Positions 19,453 through 27,742 are shown, numbered from the stretch's first letter. The stretch: 64,000 nt of DNA from Moraxella oblonga NBRC 102422 (GCF_001598275.1 NZ_BCYQ01000003.1:21336-85335), one strand, 5' to 3'. Notes: a model not told the origin generated them from the letters alone. A program made the numbers and translations.

Positions 19453-19947
19453 ATGAAATCATCTCAAAAAGTCATTGACTATCTTAACTTTCTGTTGGCA
19501 GGCGAACTTGGTGCCAGAGACCAATATCTCATTCATTCACAAATGTATGCCGAATGGGAGCTTGGGAAGTTGCATGATCGCATTTATCACGAAATGGAAG
19601 ATGAAACTTATCACGCACGCCTCATCATCAATCGCATTATCGTGCTTGGTGGCACGCCAAATATGCAAGTTGGCGAACTAAATATTGGTACTGATGTACC
19701 TTCTATGCTAAAATCCGACCTTGACCTTGAATATCGTGTCCAAGAAGACCTCAAAGAGGGCATTGCATTGTGTGAAGCCGAGAAAGATTATGTTACTCGT
19801 GATATGCTGGTTGGTCAGCTCAAAGACACCGAAGAAGATCATGCTCACTGGTTGGCAAAACAACTACGTTTGATTGAAATGATGGGATTACCAAACTATC
19901 TACAAATGCAAACCGCCACACCAAACATGGTAGATTCTGCTCATTGA
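19453..19947 (+). CDS. bfrA: Bacterioferritin subunit with ferroxidase site (no heme Met)
   Basis: A 164-residue four-helix subunit of the iron-storage cage. The start MKSSQKVIDYLNFLL aligns without gaps to E. coli Bfr. By eye alignment the ferroxidase ligands are kept: Glu18 (AGELGARDQY), Glu51 and His54 (DETYHAR), Glu94 (DLEYR), and Glu127 and His130 (TEEDHAHW). The heme ligand Met52 is replaced by Thr. It should oxidise Fe(II) but not bind heme as a homodimer. The next gene has the opposite residue set, so the two very likely co-assemble, as in Neisseria BfrA/BfrB. The symbol is assigned by that analogy. Confidence 0.88.
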   Translation: MKSSQKVIDYLNFLLAGELGARDQYLIHSQMYAEWELGKLHDRIYHEMEDETYHARLIINRIIVLGGTPNMQVGELNIGTDVPSMLKSDLDLEYRVQEDLKEGIALCEAEKDYVTRDMLVGQLKDTEEDHAHWLAKQLRLIEMMGLPNYLQMQTATPNMVDSAH

Positions 19948-19964
19948 TAGATTTGGGAGGTTAT

Positions 19965-20438
19965 ATGCAAGGTGATAAAGACGTCATTCGTCAGTTAAAT
20001 TTGGTGCTTGGTCAATCTCTAATTGCCATCAATCAGTATTTTTTACATGCTCGCATCGTCAAAAATTGGGGGGTGGAAGAGCTTAATGACTCATTTTTTA
20101 AACAATCCATTGCTGAAATGAAATGGTCTGATGAGTTGATTGAACGCATTTTATTATTGGAAGGTTTGCCAAACTTGCAAGAGCTTGGTAAGTTGATGAT
20201 TGGCGAAGAAGTAGAAGAAATCTTGTCTTGTGATCTACGTTTAGAGCAACGCAAACATGATGTTTTGGTTGAAGCCATTGAAGTGTGTACCCAAAAACGT
20301 GATTTTGTCTCTCGTGAATTACTCATCAAACTCAAAGATGGCAACGAAGAATACGAAGATTGGCTACAAACACAACTTGAAAAAATTGAGGAAATTGGTA
20401 TTCAAAACTACATTCAATCACAGACAGGTGAAGAGTGA
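19965..20438 (+). CDS. bfrB: Bacterioferritin subunit with heme Met (ferroxidase site lost)
   Basis: A 157-residue bacterioferritin subunit starting MQGDKDVIRQLNLVLG after a strong GGGAGG site. It lies 17 bp after the first bfr gene, so they form an operon. Met52 is kept (AEMKWSDEL), giving a heme site between paired subunits. Several ferroxidase ligands are lost by eye alignment to E. coli Bfr: Glu18 to Ser, His54 to Trp, Glu127 to Asn and His130 to Tyr. It should contribute heme-mediated electron entry and not iron oxidation, complementing the upstream subunit in a mixed 24-mer. Confidence 0.88.
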   Translation: MQGDKDVIRQLNLVLGQSLIAINQYFLHARIVKNWGVEELNDSFFKQSIAEMKWSDELIERILLLEGLPNLQELGKLMIGEEVEEILSCDLRLEQRKHDVLVEAIEVCTQKRDFVSRELLIKLKDGNEEYEDWLQTQLEKIEEIGIQNYIQSQTGEE

Positions 20439-20467
20439 TTGGTTGTTGTGATTCACTATTTATCCAA

Positions 20468-20508
20468 AAATAAAGGCAAATATGTTATTTGCCTTTATTT
20501 TTTTTAGA
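20468..20508. terminator. Bidirectional terminator between bfrB and the mipA-like gene
   Basis: A perfect 15-bp stem (AAATAAAGGCAAATA / TATTTGCCTTTATTT) with a 3-nt loop and T run separates convergent genes. Confidence 0.9.
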
Positions 20509-20524
20509 CCAAGCCAAGTAGGTG

Positions 20525-21289
20525 CTAAAATGTATAAGTAACACCCACATTGGTGCTTAGATTGATGTTGTCATCTGTCAGAGGGCTATTTTTTTGATCA
20601 GATGATAACCACTGAGCATTTTGATTACCAAACAAGCCCCATTGTTCGTTGATTTTGTATTTGGCACTAATGGCCACAAATGGTGCGATACTGTCTTTTA
20701 ATGTGTACTGCCGTATACCTGAACGAGCAGATTCATCTGCCGAAACTCCGTAATAGTACTCATTATACTTATCACTTTGCCAAGTAACCCCAAATTTGGG
20801 ATAAATGGTCAATTTTTCATCAAGTAACTCAAATTTACTGCGGTGGGCTAGGGTGATTTTTTGCCCAGAGCTATGACTTAGTACATCTGTCATGGCTTTG
20901 ACTTCAAAACCACCAACAGGAGTAATGTGCATATAACTGATATGAGCATTCACTGAAGATTTGCGTTTGTCTAAGCTATGTAGGGCAGGGGTGTTGGCAT
21001 CTTTTGGGTTAAAACTTGTACTGTCATAAGTTAGTCCAACTTTTAGCCAGTTTTTGTTATCTTTATAGGGGAATACACCAAATTCGGCACCTTCGGCATA
21101 CAGGCGGTTATTGTCATACAAAACAAGTGGTACAGCAGAAACCTTGTCATCTACGGCGTAACCATTTGAGCCAAAAGTAGCAAGCACGCCTGCGGTAATT
21201 TTGGCGTTTGGGTCGGTAGGCAGACTTTGTGCAAAGGTGGTTACGCTTACCAAAGCAAGTAGTGATAATGAGAAAGTGGATTTTTTCAT
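20525..21289 (-). CDS. MipA/OmpV-family outer-membrane protein
   Basis: A 254-residue beta-barrel protein. The start MKKSTFSLSLLALVSVTTFA is preferred because GGAA lies seven bases upstream; a start four codons earlier overlaps it. The signal peptide ends TTFAQS. The mature part shows alternating amphipathic strands and ends ...NLSTNVGVTYTF, with the terminal Phe required for barrel insertion. MipA/OmpV proteins are linked to murein-synthesis scaffolding or to outer-membrane permeability; this member's role is unknown. It is divergent from the NRAMP-like transporter gene, with a dyad between them. Confidence 0.8.
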   Translation of the reverse strand: MKKSTFSLSLLALVSVTTFAQSLPTDPNAKITAGVLATFGSNGYAVDDKVSAVPLVLYDNNRLYAEGAEFGVFPYKDNKNWLKVGLTYDSTSFNPKDANTPALHSLDKRKSSVNAHISYMHITPVGGFEVKAMTDVLSHSSGQKITLAHRSKFELLDEKLTIYPKFGVTWQSDKYNEYYYGVSADESARSGIRQYTLKDSIAPFVAISAKYKINEQWGLFGNQNAQWLSSDQKNSPLTDDNINLSTNVGVTYTF

Positions 21290-21374
21290 GTTATGTTCCA
21301 AGTGAGAGTAAAATTTACCAAATTTTAGTTAGTTTTACTTCGCATAATAGTAATTATGTTAAATAATGGATATT

Positions 21375-21389
21375 GTTATCTATGATAAC
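21375..21389. promoter_or_regulatory. Dyad in the divergent mipA-like / NRAMP-like promoter region
   Basis: GTTATC-TAT-GATAAC is a perfect 6-3-6 inverted repeat. A TATAAT that could be the -10 of the transporter gene lies at 21435-21440, so the dyad would be upstream of that promoter. The binding protein is unknown. Confidence 0.4.
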
Positions 21390-21473
21390 ACCCTATTGGT
21401 TAGAGAAATATCACACAAACGATACAATTTGCATTATAATACAAAAGCCCCTATTTTTATATGATTTTTTATG

Positions 21474-22730
21474 ATGCAAAATTCACAAACACACACTACC
21501 CAAAACCAAAAATTAACTTGGAAGGCTTTTGGACCAGGCATTCTAATGGCTTCTGCCGCCATTGGTGGCTCACACCTAGTTTCATCAACACAAGCAGGTG
21601 CATTGTACGGTTGGCAATTGGCGATTATGATTGTACTTGCCAACCTATTTAAGTACCCTTTTTACCGTTTTGGCACAGAATATGCTTACAAAACGAGTGA
21701 AAGTTTGGTGGTTGGTTATGCCAAAAAATCCAAAGTTTATCTTTGGGCATTTTTTATTTTAAGTGTTGTCTCTGGTATGATTAGTACAGGTGCGGTGGCA
21801 CTTTTATGTGCGACCATTTTGGGCTTTATGCTCCCTTTTGAGGTCAATCCACTTGTTTTATCTGTCACCGTCATGGCATCTGCATGGGGTTTGTTGATTG
21901 CAGGACACTATAAGCTTTTGGACAACCTTTCAAAATGGATTATCATTGCTTTGACAGTTGCCACCATTGTTGCCACCATAGTGGCAGGCGTGTCACCAAA
22001 ACAAATATCACCAGATTTTATCCCTGCTTCGCCGTGGAATCTAGCTTCTTTGGGCTTTATCATTGCTTTGATGGGTTGGATGCCAGCACCACTTGAATTT
22101 TCTGTCATTTCGTCTGTTTGGACGTCCAAGAAAATTGCAATAGACCACCCTACCCCACAGCAAGGCATGCTAGATTTTAATGTGGGTTATTTCGTATCGG
22201 CGATTTTGGCATTATTTTTCTTGGCATTGGGTGTGTTTGTACAATATGGTACAGGACAAGAAATCGCTACCAAAGGCGGTGCTTATGTCGGACAGTTGAT
22301 ACAGATGTACACATCAACCATTGGAGGTTGGTCAAAAATGCTCGTGGCATTTATTGCTTTTTTATGTATGTTTGGCACGGTCATCACCTGTGCGGACGGC
22401 TATGGACGCACCAATGCAGAGAGCTTGTCGCTCATCAAAACAGGTACGACCGAAGCCACCGAAAAATATGTCGTCACATGGATTACTATTACGGTGGTTG
22501 CAGGTTTTACTTTGATTAGCGTGTTTGCAGGTCAAATGGGTGCATTACTCAAATTTGCGATGATTAGCTCTTTTGTTTCCGCCCCCGCTTTTGCTTATCT
22601 AAACTACTCTATCATCAAATCCGAAAATTTACTCACCCCAAAAATGAAGTATTTTGCCCTATCAGGCATTACCTTTTTGGTGGGATTTGGCATACTATTT
22701 TTATTACAGTTTATGGGTATTATTAAGTAA
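21474..22730 (+). CDS. NRAMP-family transporter homologue with altered metal-site motifs
   Basis: About 418 residues with around eleven membrane helices in the NRAMP (APC-fold) order. TM1 reads FGPGILMASAAIGGSHLVSS. The canonical metal-binding DPGN is therefore GGSH here. In TM6 the canonical MPH is MPA (LMGWMPAPLEFSVISS). Loops such as FKYPFYRFGTEYAYKTSESL and CADGYGRTNAESL are well formed, so the gene looks intact. A function in manganese or iron uptake should not be assumed, because the Asp, Asn and His ligands are absent. The substrate may be another cation or a different solute. Two adjacent ATG codons could start it. Confidence 0.75.
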   Translation: MQNSQTHTTQNQKLTWKAFGPGILMASAAIGGSHLVSSTQAGALYGWQLAIMIVLANLFKYPFYRFGTEYAYKTSESLVVGYAKKSKVYLWAFFILSVVSGMISTGAVALLCATILGFMLPFEVNPLVLSVTVMASAWGLLIAGHYKLLDNLSKWIIIALTVATIVATIVAGVSPKQISPDFIPASPWNLASLGFIIALMGWMPAPLEFSVISSVWTSKKIAIDHPTPQQGMLDFNVGYFVSAILALFFLALGVFVQYGTGQEIATKGGAYVGQLIQMYTSTIGGWSKMLVAFIAFLCMFGTVITCADGYGRTNAESLSLIKTGTTEATEKYVVTWITITVVAGFTLISVFAGQMGALLKFAMISSFVSAPAFAYLNYSIIKSENLLTPKMKYFALSGITFLVGFGILFLLQFMGIIK

Positions 22731-22734
22731 TTAT

Positions 22735-22775
22735 AAAAATAGGCATAATAAAAGATAAATTATGCCTATTTTTTA
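22735..22775 (+). terminator. Terminator of the NRAMP-like gene
   Basis: A perfect 15-bp stem (AAAAATAGGCATAAT / ATTATGCCTATTTTT) with a 9-nt loop directly follows the stop codon. Confidence 0.85.
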
Positions 22776-22804
22776 AATTGTTAATACAAATTAAAAGGTT
22801 TTTT

Positions 22805-23005
22805 ATGAAAAAGTCACTTTGTCTATTCATGCTAACTCTATCTGCTTTACTATTACAGGGTTGTATTCATAAAGTAGTTACAACGCCTGTTAAAGTTGCT
22901 TACAAAACTACCAAAGGTGTGGTTAAAGGTACTGCCAAAGCGATTAATGCCCTAACAGATGATGACGAAGAGGAAAATAATAAAAAGAAGAAGGACAAAG
23001 ACTGA
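22805..23005 (+). CDS. Small lipoprotein
   Basis: A 66-residue protein with a lipoprotein signal: MKKSLCLFMLTLSALLLQGC, the lipobox being LLQGC with Cys20 as the lipidated residue. The mature part is short: HKVVTTPVKVAYKTTKGVVK, then GTAKAINAL, then an acidic stretch and a terminal Lys-rich tail. AAAAGG precedes the start. Similar small HKVV...VKVAYKTTKG lipoproteins occur in Moraxellaceae, but none has a known function to my knowledge. It is monocistronic with its own terminator. Confidence 0.75.
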   Translation: MKKSLCLFMLTLSALLLQGCIHKVVTTPVKVAYKTTKGVVKGTAKAINALTDDDEEENNKKKKDKD

Positions 23006-23032
23006 TTTGTGATGTGTGAGATTGTCAGATAA

Positions 23033-23060
23033 AGGGGTGTTTTTTCACCCCTGTTTTTTT
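23033..23060. terminator. Terminator between the small lipoprotein gene and purN
   Basis: AGGGGTG and CACCCCT form a 7-bp stem with a 6-nt T loop and a T run on the plus side. Confidence 0.7.
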
Positions 23061-23070
23061 GCTGTATTTG

Positions 23071-23721
23071 TTATTTATGGCTAAAAAATTGGTAAATCTG
23101 CTTTACATCATCTAGGTCAATCACGCCTTTGATGATAAAATCAATGGTGCGAGGAAGTAGTGTGTGTTCTAGTGCGTGTACACGCTCTTGCAATGTGGTA
23201 GGCGTGTCATTAGGCTTGACGATGAGAACGGATTGGGTTAATATCTGCCCAGCGTCCAGCTCTTCTGTTACCAAATGCACGCTGCAGCCGTGCAGTCTTT
23301 CGCCTGATTTTAATACTCGTGCGTGTGTGTCTAGCCCCTTATAAGCAGGCAAAATAGATGGGTGCAAATTAATCATTGGAATGTTTAAGTCGTTATTGAC
23401 ACCACCTATAAATAAGGGTGTCAAAATTTTCATAAAGCCTGCCAAAACCACCAAATCAGGCTGTAATTGCCTTAAAATATCCAATGCCCTTTGTTCAAAT
23501 TCCACTCGTTTATAAGGTTTGCCTGTATCATCTTTATCAATAATAAAGGTGTTGATATTAGCACTCTTGGCACGAGTAAGAGCATAGGCATTTTCTTTAT
23601 TGCAAATTACACAGGCAATGTCTATGTTTAATTCATTGTTTAATTGTTTGTCAATTAAAACTTGTAAATTACTGCCACTACCAGAGGCTAGGATAGCGAG
23701 TTTTAGGGGAATATTTTTCAT
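23071..23721 (-). CDS. purN: Phosphoribosylglycinamide formyltransferase 1
   Basis: A 216-residue enzyme that formylates GAR to FGAR with 10-formyl-THF in purine synthesis. Seen: LAILASGSGSNLQVLID (phosphate loop), PDLVVLAGFMKILTPLF, MINLHPSILPAYKGLDTHAR with the catalytic Asn and His, and GCSVHLVTEELDAGQI with the catalytic Asp. The start codon overlaps the stop of the DMP19 gene upstream by 4 nt, so the two are translationally coupled. In related genera purN follows purM directly; here they are separated by a toxin-antitoxin/DMP19 block. Confidence 0.95.
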   Translation of the reverse strand: MKNIPLKLAILASGSGSNLQVLIDKQLNNELNIDIACVICNKENAYALTRAKSANINTFIIDKDDTGKPYKRVEFEQRALDILRQLQPDLVVLAGFMKILTPLFIGGVNNDLNIPMINLHPSILPAYKGLDTHARVLKSGERLHGCSVHLVTEELDAGQILTQSVLIVKPNDTPTTLQERVHALEHTLLPRTIDFIIKGVIDLDDVKQIYQFFSHK

Positions 23722-24143
23722 AATTTTTCATCTTTTGGTTGAATATAGTAATTGTAAGCTAATATAAAAACTTCTTCAGATATTTCCCAATATTGCTCAT
23801 CAAGTTCACCAATATCATCAAAACCTGCTTTATTAAAATTGGGATTGTCAAAATCAATATCTTGAAATTCTATATTTTTAGGAAATCCATCTAAAATGGA
23901 TTGAAATTTTTGTAATATGTCTAAGCATTGAATTGCGCCAATCTTTTTATAAATTTGATAAATTTCTTGGCGAATTTCTGTGGTAGAATGTTCAAAAAAT
24001 GATAAAAATCCGCCACTATTGATTTCTATTTCCGTAAAGGCGATTAAGGCAATTTCTCGTTTATCACTCGTTAATTCGTTTTCTTTACCCAAATATTCAG
24101 TCGCAATTTGTGAGAAATGTTGGTATTTTTCATCATTGGTCAT
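23718..24143 (-). CDS. DMP19-family (DUF4375) DNA-mimic-like protein
   Basis: A 141-residue acidic protein. The family core is visible: LTSDKREIALIAFTEIEINS followed by GGFLSFFEHST, and a C-terminal ELDEQYWEISEEVFILAYNY. Aspartate and glutamate clusters (FQDIDFDNPNF) fit the charge mimicry described for Neisseria DMP19, which imitates double-stranded DNA and blocks a transcription factor. Mimicry here is inferred from family membership. It lies between vapC-like and purN genes and overlaps purN by 4 nt, so it is transcribed with purine genes. Confidence 0.75.
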   Translation of the reverse strand: MTNDEKYQHFSQIATEYLGKENELTSDKREIALIAFTEIEINSGGFLSFFEHSTTEIRQEIYQIYKKIGAIQCLDILQKFQSILDGFPKNIEFQDIDFDNPNFNKAGFDDIGELDEQYWEISEEVFILAYNYYIQPKDEKL

Positions 24144-24152
24144 TTTTATGCC

Positions 24153-24542
24153 TTAATTGATAAACTTAATTGGGTATTTAATAATATCTTCATCAACTGT
24201 TAATAAGGTCAAACCATCAATCATTGCCTGACTGATGATAATACGGTCAAATGGATCTTTATGAAAATATTCTAAATTTTGTAAATTTAAAATATGGGTT
24301 TCATTGATTGGTAATATTTCATAAAGATGATACTTTTTGATTTGGGCAATCAATTCTGCAATGCTTTTGGTTAAAGGCAATTTACCAAGTTGATGTTTAA
24401 TTTGCATTTCCCAAAAAGTTGCCATACTGACACAAAAATCATTGTCTGAATTTTCTAAAATTTTTAAAATGCTTTTTGGTAAGCGTTCGGGATAACAACT
24501 TGCCCAAATAAAAATATGTGTGTCTAATAAATATTTTGCCAT
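24153..24542 (-). CDS. vapC: VapC-type PIN-domain toxin
   Basis: A 129-residue PIN nuclease. The start is the ATG of MAKYLLDTHIFIWASCYPER, five bases after the antitoxin stop. Acidic catalytic residues are in place: Asp7 (LLDTH), Glu in MATFWEMQIKHQLGKLPL, Asp in FHKDPFDRIIISQA, and a final Asp in LLTVDED. VapC toxins cut initiator tRNA or rRNA when freed from VapB. The order antitoxin then toxin on one transcript is standard. The target RNA is unknown. Confidence 0.85.
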   Translation of the reverse strand: MAKYLLDTHIFIWASCYPERLPKSILKILENSDNDFCVSMATFWEMQIKHQLGKLPLTKSIAELIAQIKKYHLYEILPINETHILNLQNLEYFHKDPFDRIIISQAMIDGLTLLTVDEDIIKYPIKFIN

Positions 24543-24547
24543 TGTTA

Positions 24548-24826
24548 TCACTTATACAAAATATCATCTTCTGGAAACCAAAAATCATCGCCAAGATAGT
24601 CATCAAAATCATCACTCATTGTTATCTGACCTTGAAAAAATCCTAGGCGTTTTTTGGCGATTTCTTCACGGCTTAATGACAAGGTTTGCTCTGATTTTTT
24701 AATATTTTTTTTGGTTAAAAAATTGAATAAAAAATCATAATCTTCGTCTTTGAGATTTTCCAAGATGGGCAAAATGGCTTGCACTTGTGGTGATAAAGTA
24801 GCTTGATTGATTGTAGAAGTTTGCAT
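24548..24826 (-). CDS. vapB: VapB-like antitoxin
   Basis: A 92-residue protein starting MQTSTINQATLSPQVQAILP, eight bases after a GAAGGAGAA ribosome site that lies inside the end of the small ORF upstream. The C-terminus GFFQGQITMSDDFDDYLGDD resembles the toxin-neutralising tail of antitoxins paired with PIN toxins (the LGxxxGxIxxxDDFD motif). The N-terminal part is helical and may dimerise. It directly precedes the PIN toxin gene. No operator was resolved upstream. Confidence 0.75.
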   Translation of the reverse strand: MQTSTINQATLSPQVQAILPILENLKDEDYDFLFNFLTKKNIKKSEQTLSLSREEIAKKRLGFFQGQITMSDDFDDYLGDDFWFPEDDILYK

Positions 24827-24828
24827 TT

Positions 24829-24993
24829 TTATTCTCCTTCTTGACTTTCGCCAAACCAAAATTCATCGCCCAAATCCTCATTAAAATCGTCAGAAATATA
24901 GACAACTTCAAATAATTGACAGTCTAAGGGCGATAATTTTTTGCTTAAAACAGGGGTATTTTCTATGTTGTTTTCGTTATCATAGTTATTCAT
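24829..24993 (-). CDS. 54-residue ORF with antitoxin-like acidic tail
   Basis: The frame runs from the ATG at 24993 to a TAA two bases before the vapB start. The predicted peptide starts MNNYDNENNIENTPVLSKKL and ends VYISDDFNEDLGDEFWFGES plus QEGE. The last third is strikingly like the VapB tail of the next gene (MSDDFDDYLGDDFWFPED). It carries AAAAGGGG before the start. It could be a second mini-antitoxin, a decayed duplicate, or a translated leader. Its stop overlaps the ribosome site of vapB, implying coupling. Confidence 0.6.
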   Translation of the reverse strand: MNNYDNENNIENTPVLSKKLSPLDCQLFEVVYISDDFNEDLGDEFWFGESQEGE

Positions 24994-25020
24994 GAAAATA
25001 CCCCTTTTTAAATGCGTTAA

Positions 25021-26058
25021 TTACAAATAAACCACCGCTTTATCGTCTCGTTTGCCAATTTGCCCCAATTTCCAAGCCGTCTCGCCCTGTGTGGTCAAAA
25101 AGTCAATGGCTTTGTTTGCCAAATCAAAAGGAACAACCACCACAAAGCCCACACCGCAGTTAAAGGTGCGAAGCATTTCGTTTTGTTCAATGTTACCCTT
25201 CTCTTGTAGCCATTGAAAGACGGGGGGGAATTGCCAAGAATTTAACTCAATTTGAGCGGACAGCTCATCAGGCAATACTCGTGGCAGATTTTCGGTTAAG
25301 CCACCGCCTGTGATGTGTGCCATTGCGTGAATGCTTGTGTTGCCCAGCTCTTTTTGTAGGGCGTTTATGGATTTGACATAAATTTTGGTGGGGGCAAGGA
25401 GGACATCTTTTAGGGGGTTGCCGTCAAGGGTAGCGGTTTTTAAATCGGTGTTTGACACTTCAATCACTTTGCGTACAAGCGAGTAGCCGTTTGAGTGCAC
25501 GCCAGAGCTTGCAAGTCCAATCAGTACATCGCCCTGTGCCACATTTGCCCCTGTGATGACCTCCTCTTCTTCCACCACACCGACACAAAAGCCTGCCAAA
25601 TCATAATCATTGCCGTGGTACATTCCGGGCATTTCTGCTGTTTCGCCACCGATTAAGGCACAGTTTGAGAGTTTACAACCATCGCCAATGCCACGAATCA
25701 CACTTTCGGCAACATCGACATCTAGCTTGCCTGTGGCATAATAATCTAGGAAAAACAGTGGCTCTGCCCCACACACCAAAAGGTCATTGACACACATTGC
25801 CACCAAGTCTTGACCGATGGTGTCGTGCTGGTTTAAGTCCAATGCCAGCTTTAATTTTGTGCCAACGCCGTCCGTACCAGATACCAAAAGCGGTGATTTG
25901 TAGCCTTGTGGAATACGGCACAATGCCCCAAATCCGCCAAGTCCGCCGATAACTTCTGGGCGAGAGGTTGCCTTTGCCACCGATTTGATACGCTGTACGA
26001 GTGCTTCGCCTGCGTCAATGTCCACGCCTGCGTCTTTGTAGCTAAGAGAGCTTGTCAT
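25021..26058 (-). CDS. purM: Phosphoribosylformylglycinamidine cyclo-ligase
   Basis: A 345-residue enzyme converting FGAM to AIR with ATP in purine synthesis. The start [20 protein letters not shown] is the conserved PurM N-terminus; the frame extends 13 codons upstream without conservation. Seen: [71 protein letters not shown], and [19 protein letters not shown]. It is divergent from hda, a pairing common in Moraxellaceae. Purine genes in the window are scattered (purB, purM, purN, purD). Confidence 0.96.
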   Translation of the reverse strand: MTSSLSYKDAGVDIDAGEALVQRIKSVAKATSRPEVIGGLGGFGALCRIPQGYKSPLLVSGTDGVGTKLKLALDLNQHDTIGQDLVAMCVNDLLVCGAEPLFFLDYYATGKLDVDVAESVIRGIGDGCKLSNCALIGGETAEMPGMYHGNDYDLAGFCVGVVEEEEVITGANVAQGDVLIGLASSGVHSNGYSLVRKVIEVSNTDLKTATLDGNPLKDVLLAPTKIYVKSINALQKELGNTSIHAMAHITGGGLTENLPRVLPDELSAQIELNSWQFPPVFQWLQEKGNIEQNEMLRTFNCGVGFVVVVPFDLANKAIDFLTTQGETAWKLGQIGKRDDKAVVYL

Positions 26059-26245
26059 AAAAATCCTTAATAACCAATAACAATGATAACACATCACGAT
26101 TATACCAAAAAATTGCTATTTTTAGTGTTAATTTGCCACAAAATGCAAAATTATGGGGAAATTTAACAAAAAACTTGCAAAATTTTTTAAATATGTTATA
26201 TATAAGGCATTTTGCATTATTATAAATCAATTGTCTGGGTCATAC

Positions 26246-27004
26246 ATGACATCATTTCAACCTTCTTTTAACCTTGATGTGCGTCAAGAGGCTAGCCTTG
26301 ATGATTTTGACGCTCAAAACTACACCTCCATCATACAAGCAGTAGATAAATTGTGTTTGGGACAACTTTCTGAACTTTATATTTTTGGGGAAAAATACGT
26401 TGGCAAAACCCATCTGGCATTATCCATTTATAACGCCTATATCACCCAACAAAAAAATGCCATAAGCCTATCCTTGATAGACTTGATTGACGATGATGAT
26501 GTTGATGCATTAAATAACCTTGAAATGTTTGATTTGATTATCTTAGATGACATACAAGCTATCAACAACAACTATGTCTGGCAAGAGGCAATGTTTCATC
26601 TCATCAACCGCATTCGTGAACAGCACAAACAATTGGTATTTTTGGCAGACACGCCTGCCCGTGAACTTGATATCGCCCTACTTGATTTGGTAACAAGATT
26701 ATCACTTGCCCCCATGATAAAGCTACCTAGTAGCACCCTAGAAAGCGATAGAGCAACTTTACTTCGTGCCATTTTACGCCGTAAAAGCTGGCGATTGCCT
26801 GACAGCATTTTTGAGTATTTAGTCAAAGAAGGACCTCATACTGCTGGTGAAATTATTGAGGTCTTAGACAGTATTTCTCCCCTACTGACCCATTTGACAC
26901 GCCCCCAAGTACCCAAAAAGACCATAGAAGAAGCCAAAGCCATCATTCAAAGAAAAACTGTTTTGTTAGAAATCAGCCGTTATACTGCTGATACTGACCA
27001 GTAA
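26246..27004 (+). CDS. hda: DnaA regulatory inactivator Hda
   Basis: A 252-residue AAA+ protein related to the DnaA ATPase domain. It works with the sliding clamp to make DnaA hydrolyse ATP after initiation. The start at MTSFQPSFNLDVRQEASLDD is preferred; the upstream extension is Lys/Phe-rich and non-conserved. Seen: Walker A-like GEKYVGKTHLAL, Walker B FDLIILDDIQAI, and the sensor region LVTRLSLAPMIKLPS. A clamp-binding motif of the QL(S/D)LP type is not obvious at the N-terminus (QPSFNLDV may be a divergent form). It is divergent from purM and followed after 23 bp by a DUF2057 gene. Confidence 0.9.
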   Translation: MTSFQPSFNLDVRQEASLDDFDAQNYTSIIQAVDKLCLGQLSELYIFGEKYVGKTHLALSIYNAYITQQKNAISLSLIDLIDDDDVDALNNLEMFDLIILDDIQAINNNYVWQEAMFHLINRIREQHKQLVFLADTPARELDIALLDLVTRLSLAPMIKLPSSTLESDRATLLRAILRRKSWRLPDSIFEYLVKEGPHTAGEIIEVLDSISPLLTHLTRPQVPKKTIEEAKAIIQRKTVLLEISRYTADTDQ

Positions 27005-27027
27005 CCACACAACACAAGGAAAAATTT

Positions 27028-27675
27028 ATGAAAAAAATCACTCTCATCACTGCAATTATCGGTTCGCTTTTAACCATGAATGCTTTTGCCGAAGTTAAAC
27101 TTATGGTTGATGACAACATCAAAGTTACCGCCATCAACGGTCAAGAAATCAAACATGGGGCATTACAACCCCTAAAACGTGAGTTTACGCTAAACAAAGG
27201 TCGTCATGTCATTACTGCTCGTTATGATCGCCTATTTGATTTAAATCGTGAACACGATTATCTAAAATCAGGTAACATCACCATTACCGCCGATTTGTCA
27301 GATGGTCAATACGAGCTTATTATGCCAAACCAACCAAACAATTACCATTCTGCCAAAGAATATGCCAAAAATCCAAGTCTTGCCATCTCTCAACAAGGTA
27401 AAATCTTATTTCAAGAAAACACCCAAACAGAACGCGAAGGTATTTTATCAGGACTGGGTGCCAGTTTGGGTGGCTTATTTCATCGTGATAATGCTGTTCA
27501 AGCCAACCAAAAAGTCATTGCTTCATTGGATACGCCTAGCACCAATACCACACCTGTAAACACCCCAAATCTTACCCCCAATGCTGGCGACGACAATTTG
27601 GACGGATTTATGAAAATTTGGCTCAATTCTAGTGAGTCAGAACGTGAAAAAATCCGTCAATGGATTGAAAAATAA
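27028..27675 (+). CDS. YccT/DUF2057-family exported protein
   Basis: A 215-residue protein with signal peptide MKKITLITAIIGSLLTMNAF-A. The mature N-terminal domain reads VKLMVDDNIKVTAINGQEIK followed by REFTLNKGRHVITARYDRLF, the DUF2057 pattern of a beta-rich domain with a buried basic strand. The C-terminal 80 residues are Gly/Asn/Thr-rich linker plus a short helix (SESEREKIRQWIEK). The family has no firmly known function. It shares a transcript with hda (23-bp gap, AAGGAAAAA ribosome site) and ends at a strong terminator. Confidence 0.75.
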   Translation: MKKITLITAIIGSLLTMNAFAEVKLMVDDNIKVTAINGQEIKHGALQPLKREFTLNKGRHVITARYDRLFDLNREHDYLKSGNITITADLSDGQYELIMPNQPNNYHSAKEYAKNPSLAISQQGKILFQENTQTEREGILSGLGASLGGLFHRDNAVQANQKVIASLDTPSTNTTPVNTPNLTPNAGDDNLDGFMKIWLNSSESEREKIRQWIEK

Positions 27676-27691
27676 GTATCTGGATTATCAG

Positions 27692-27738
27692 TCAACCAAT
27701 AAAAAAACAGGATTTACTCCTGTTTTTTTATTGGTTGA
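27692..27738. terminator. Very strong bidirectional terminator
   Basis: A perfect 21-bp inverted repeat (TCAACCAATAAAAAAACAGGA and its complement) with a 5-nt loop separates convergent genes. The internal A7/T7 runs serve as U-tracts in either direction. Confidence 0.92.
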
Positions 27739-27742
27739 GAAA

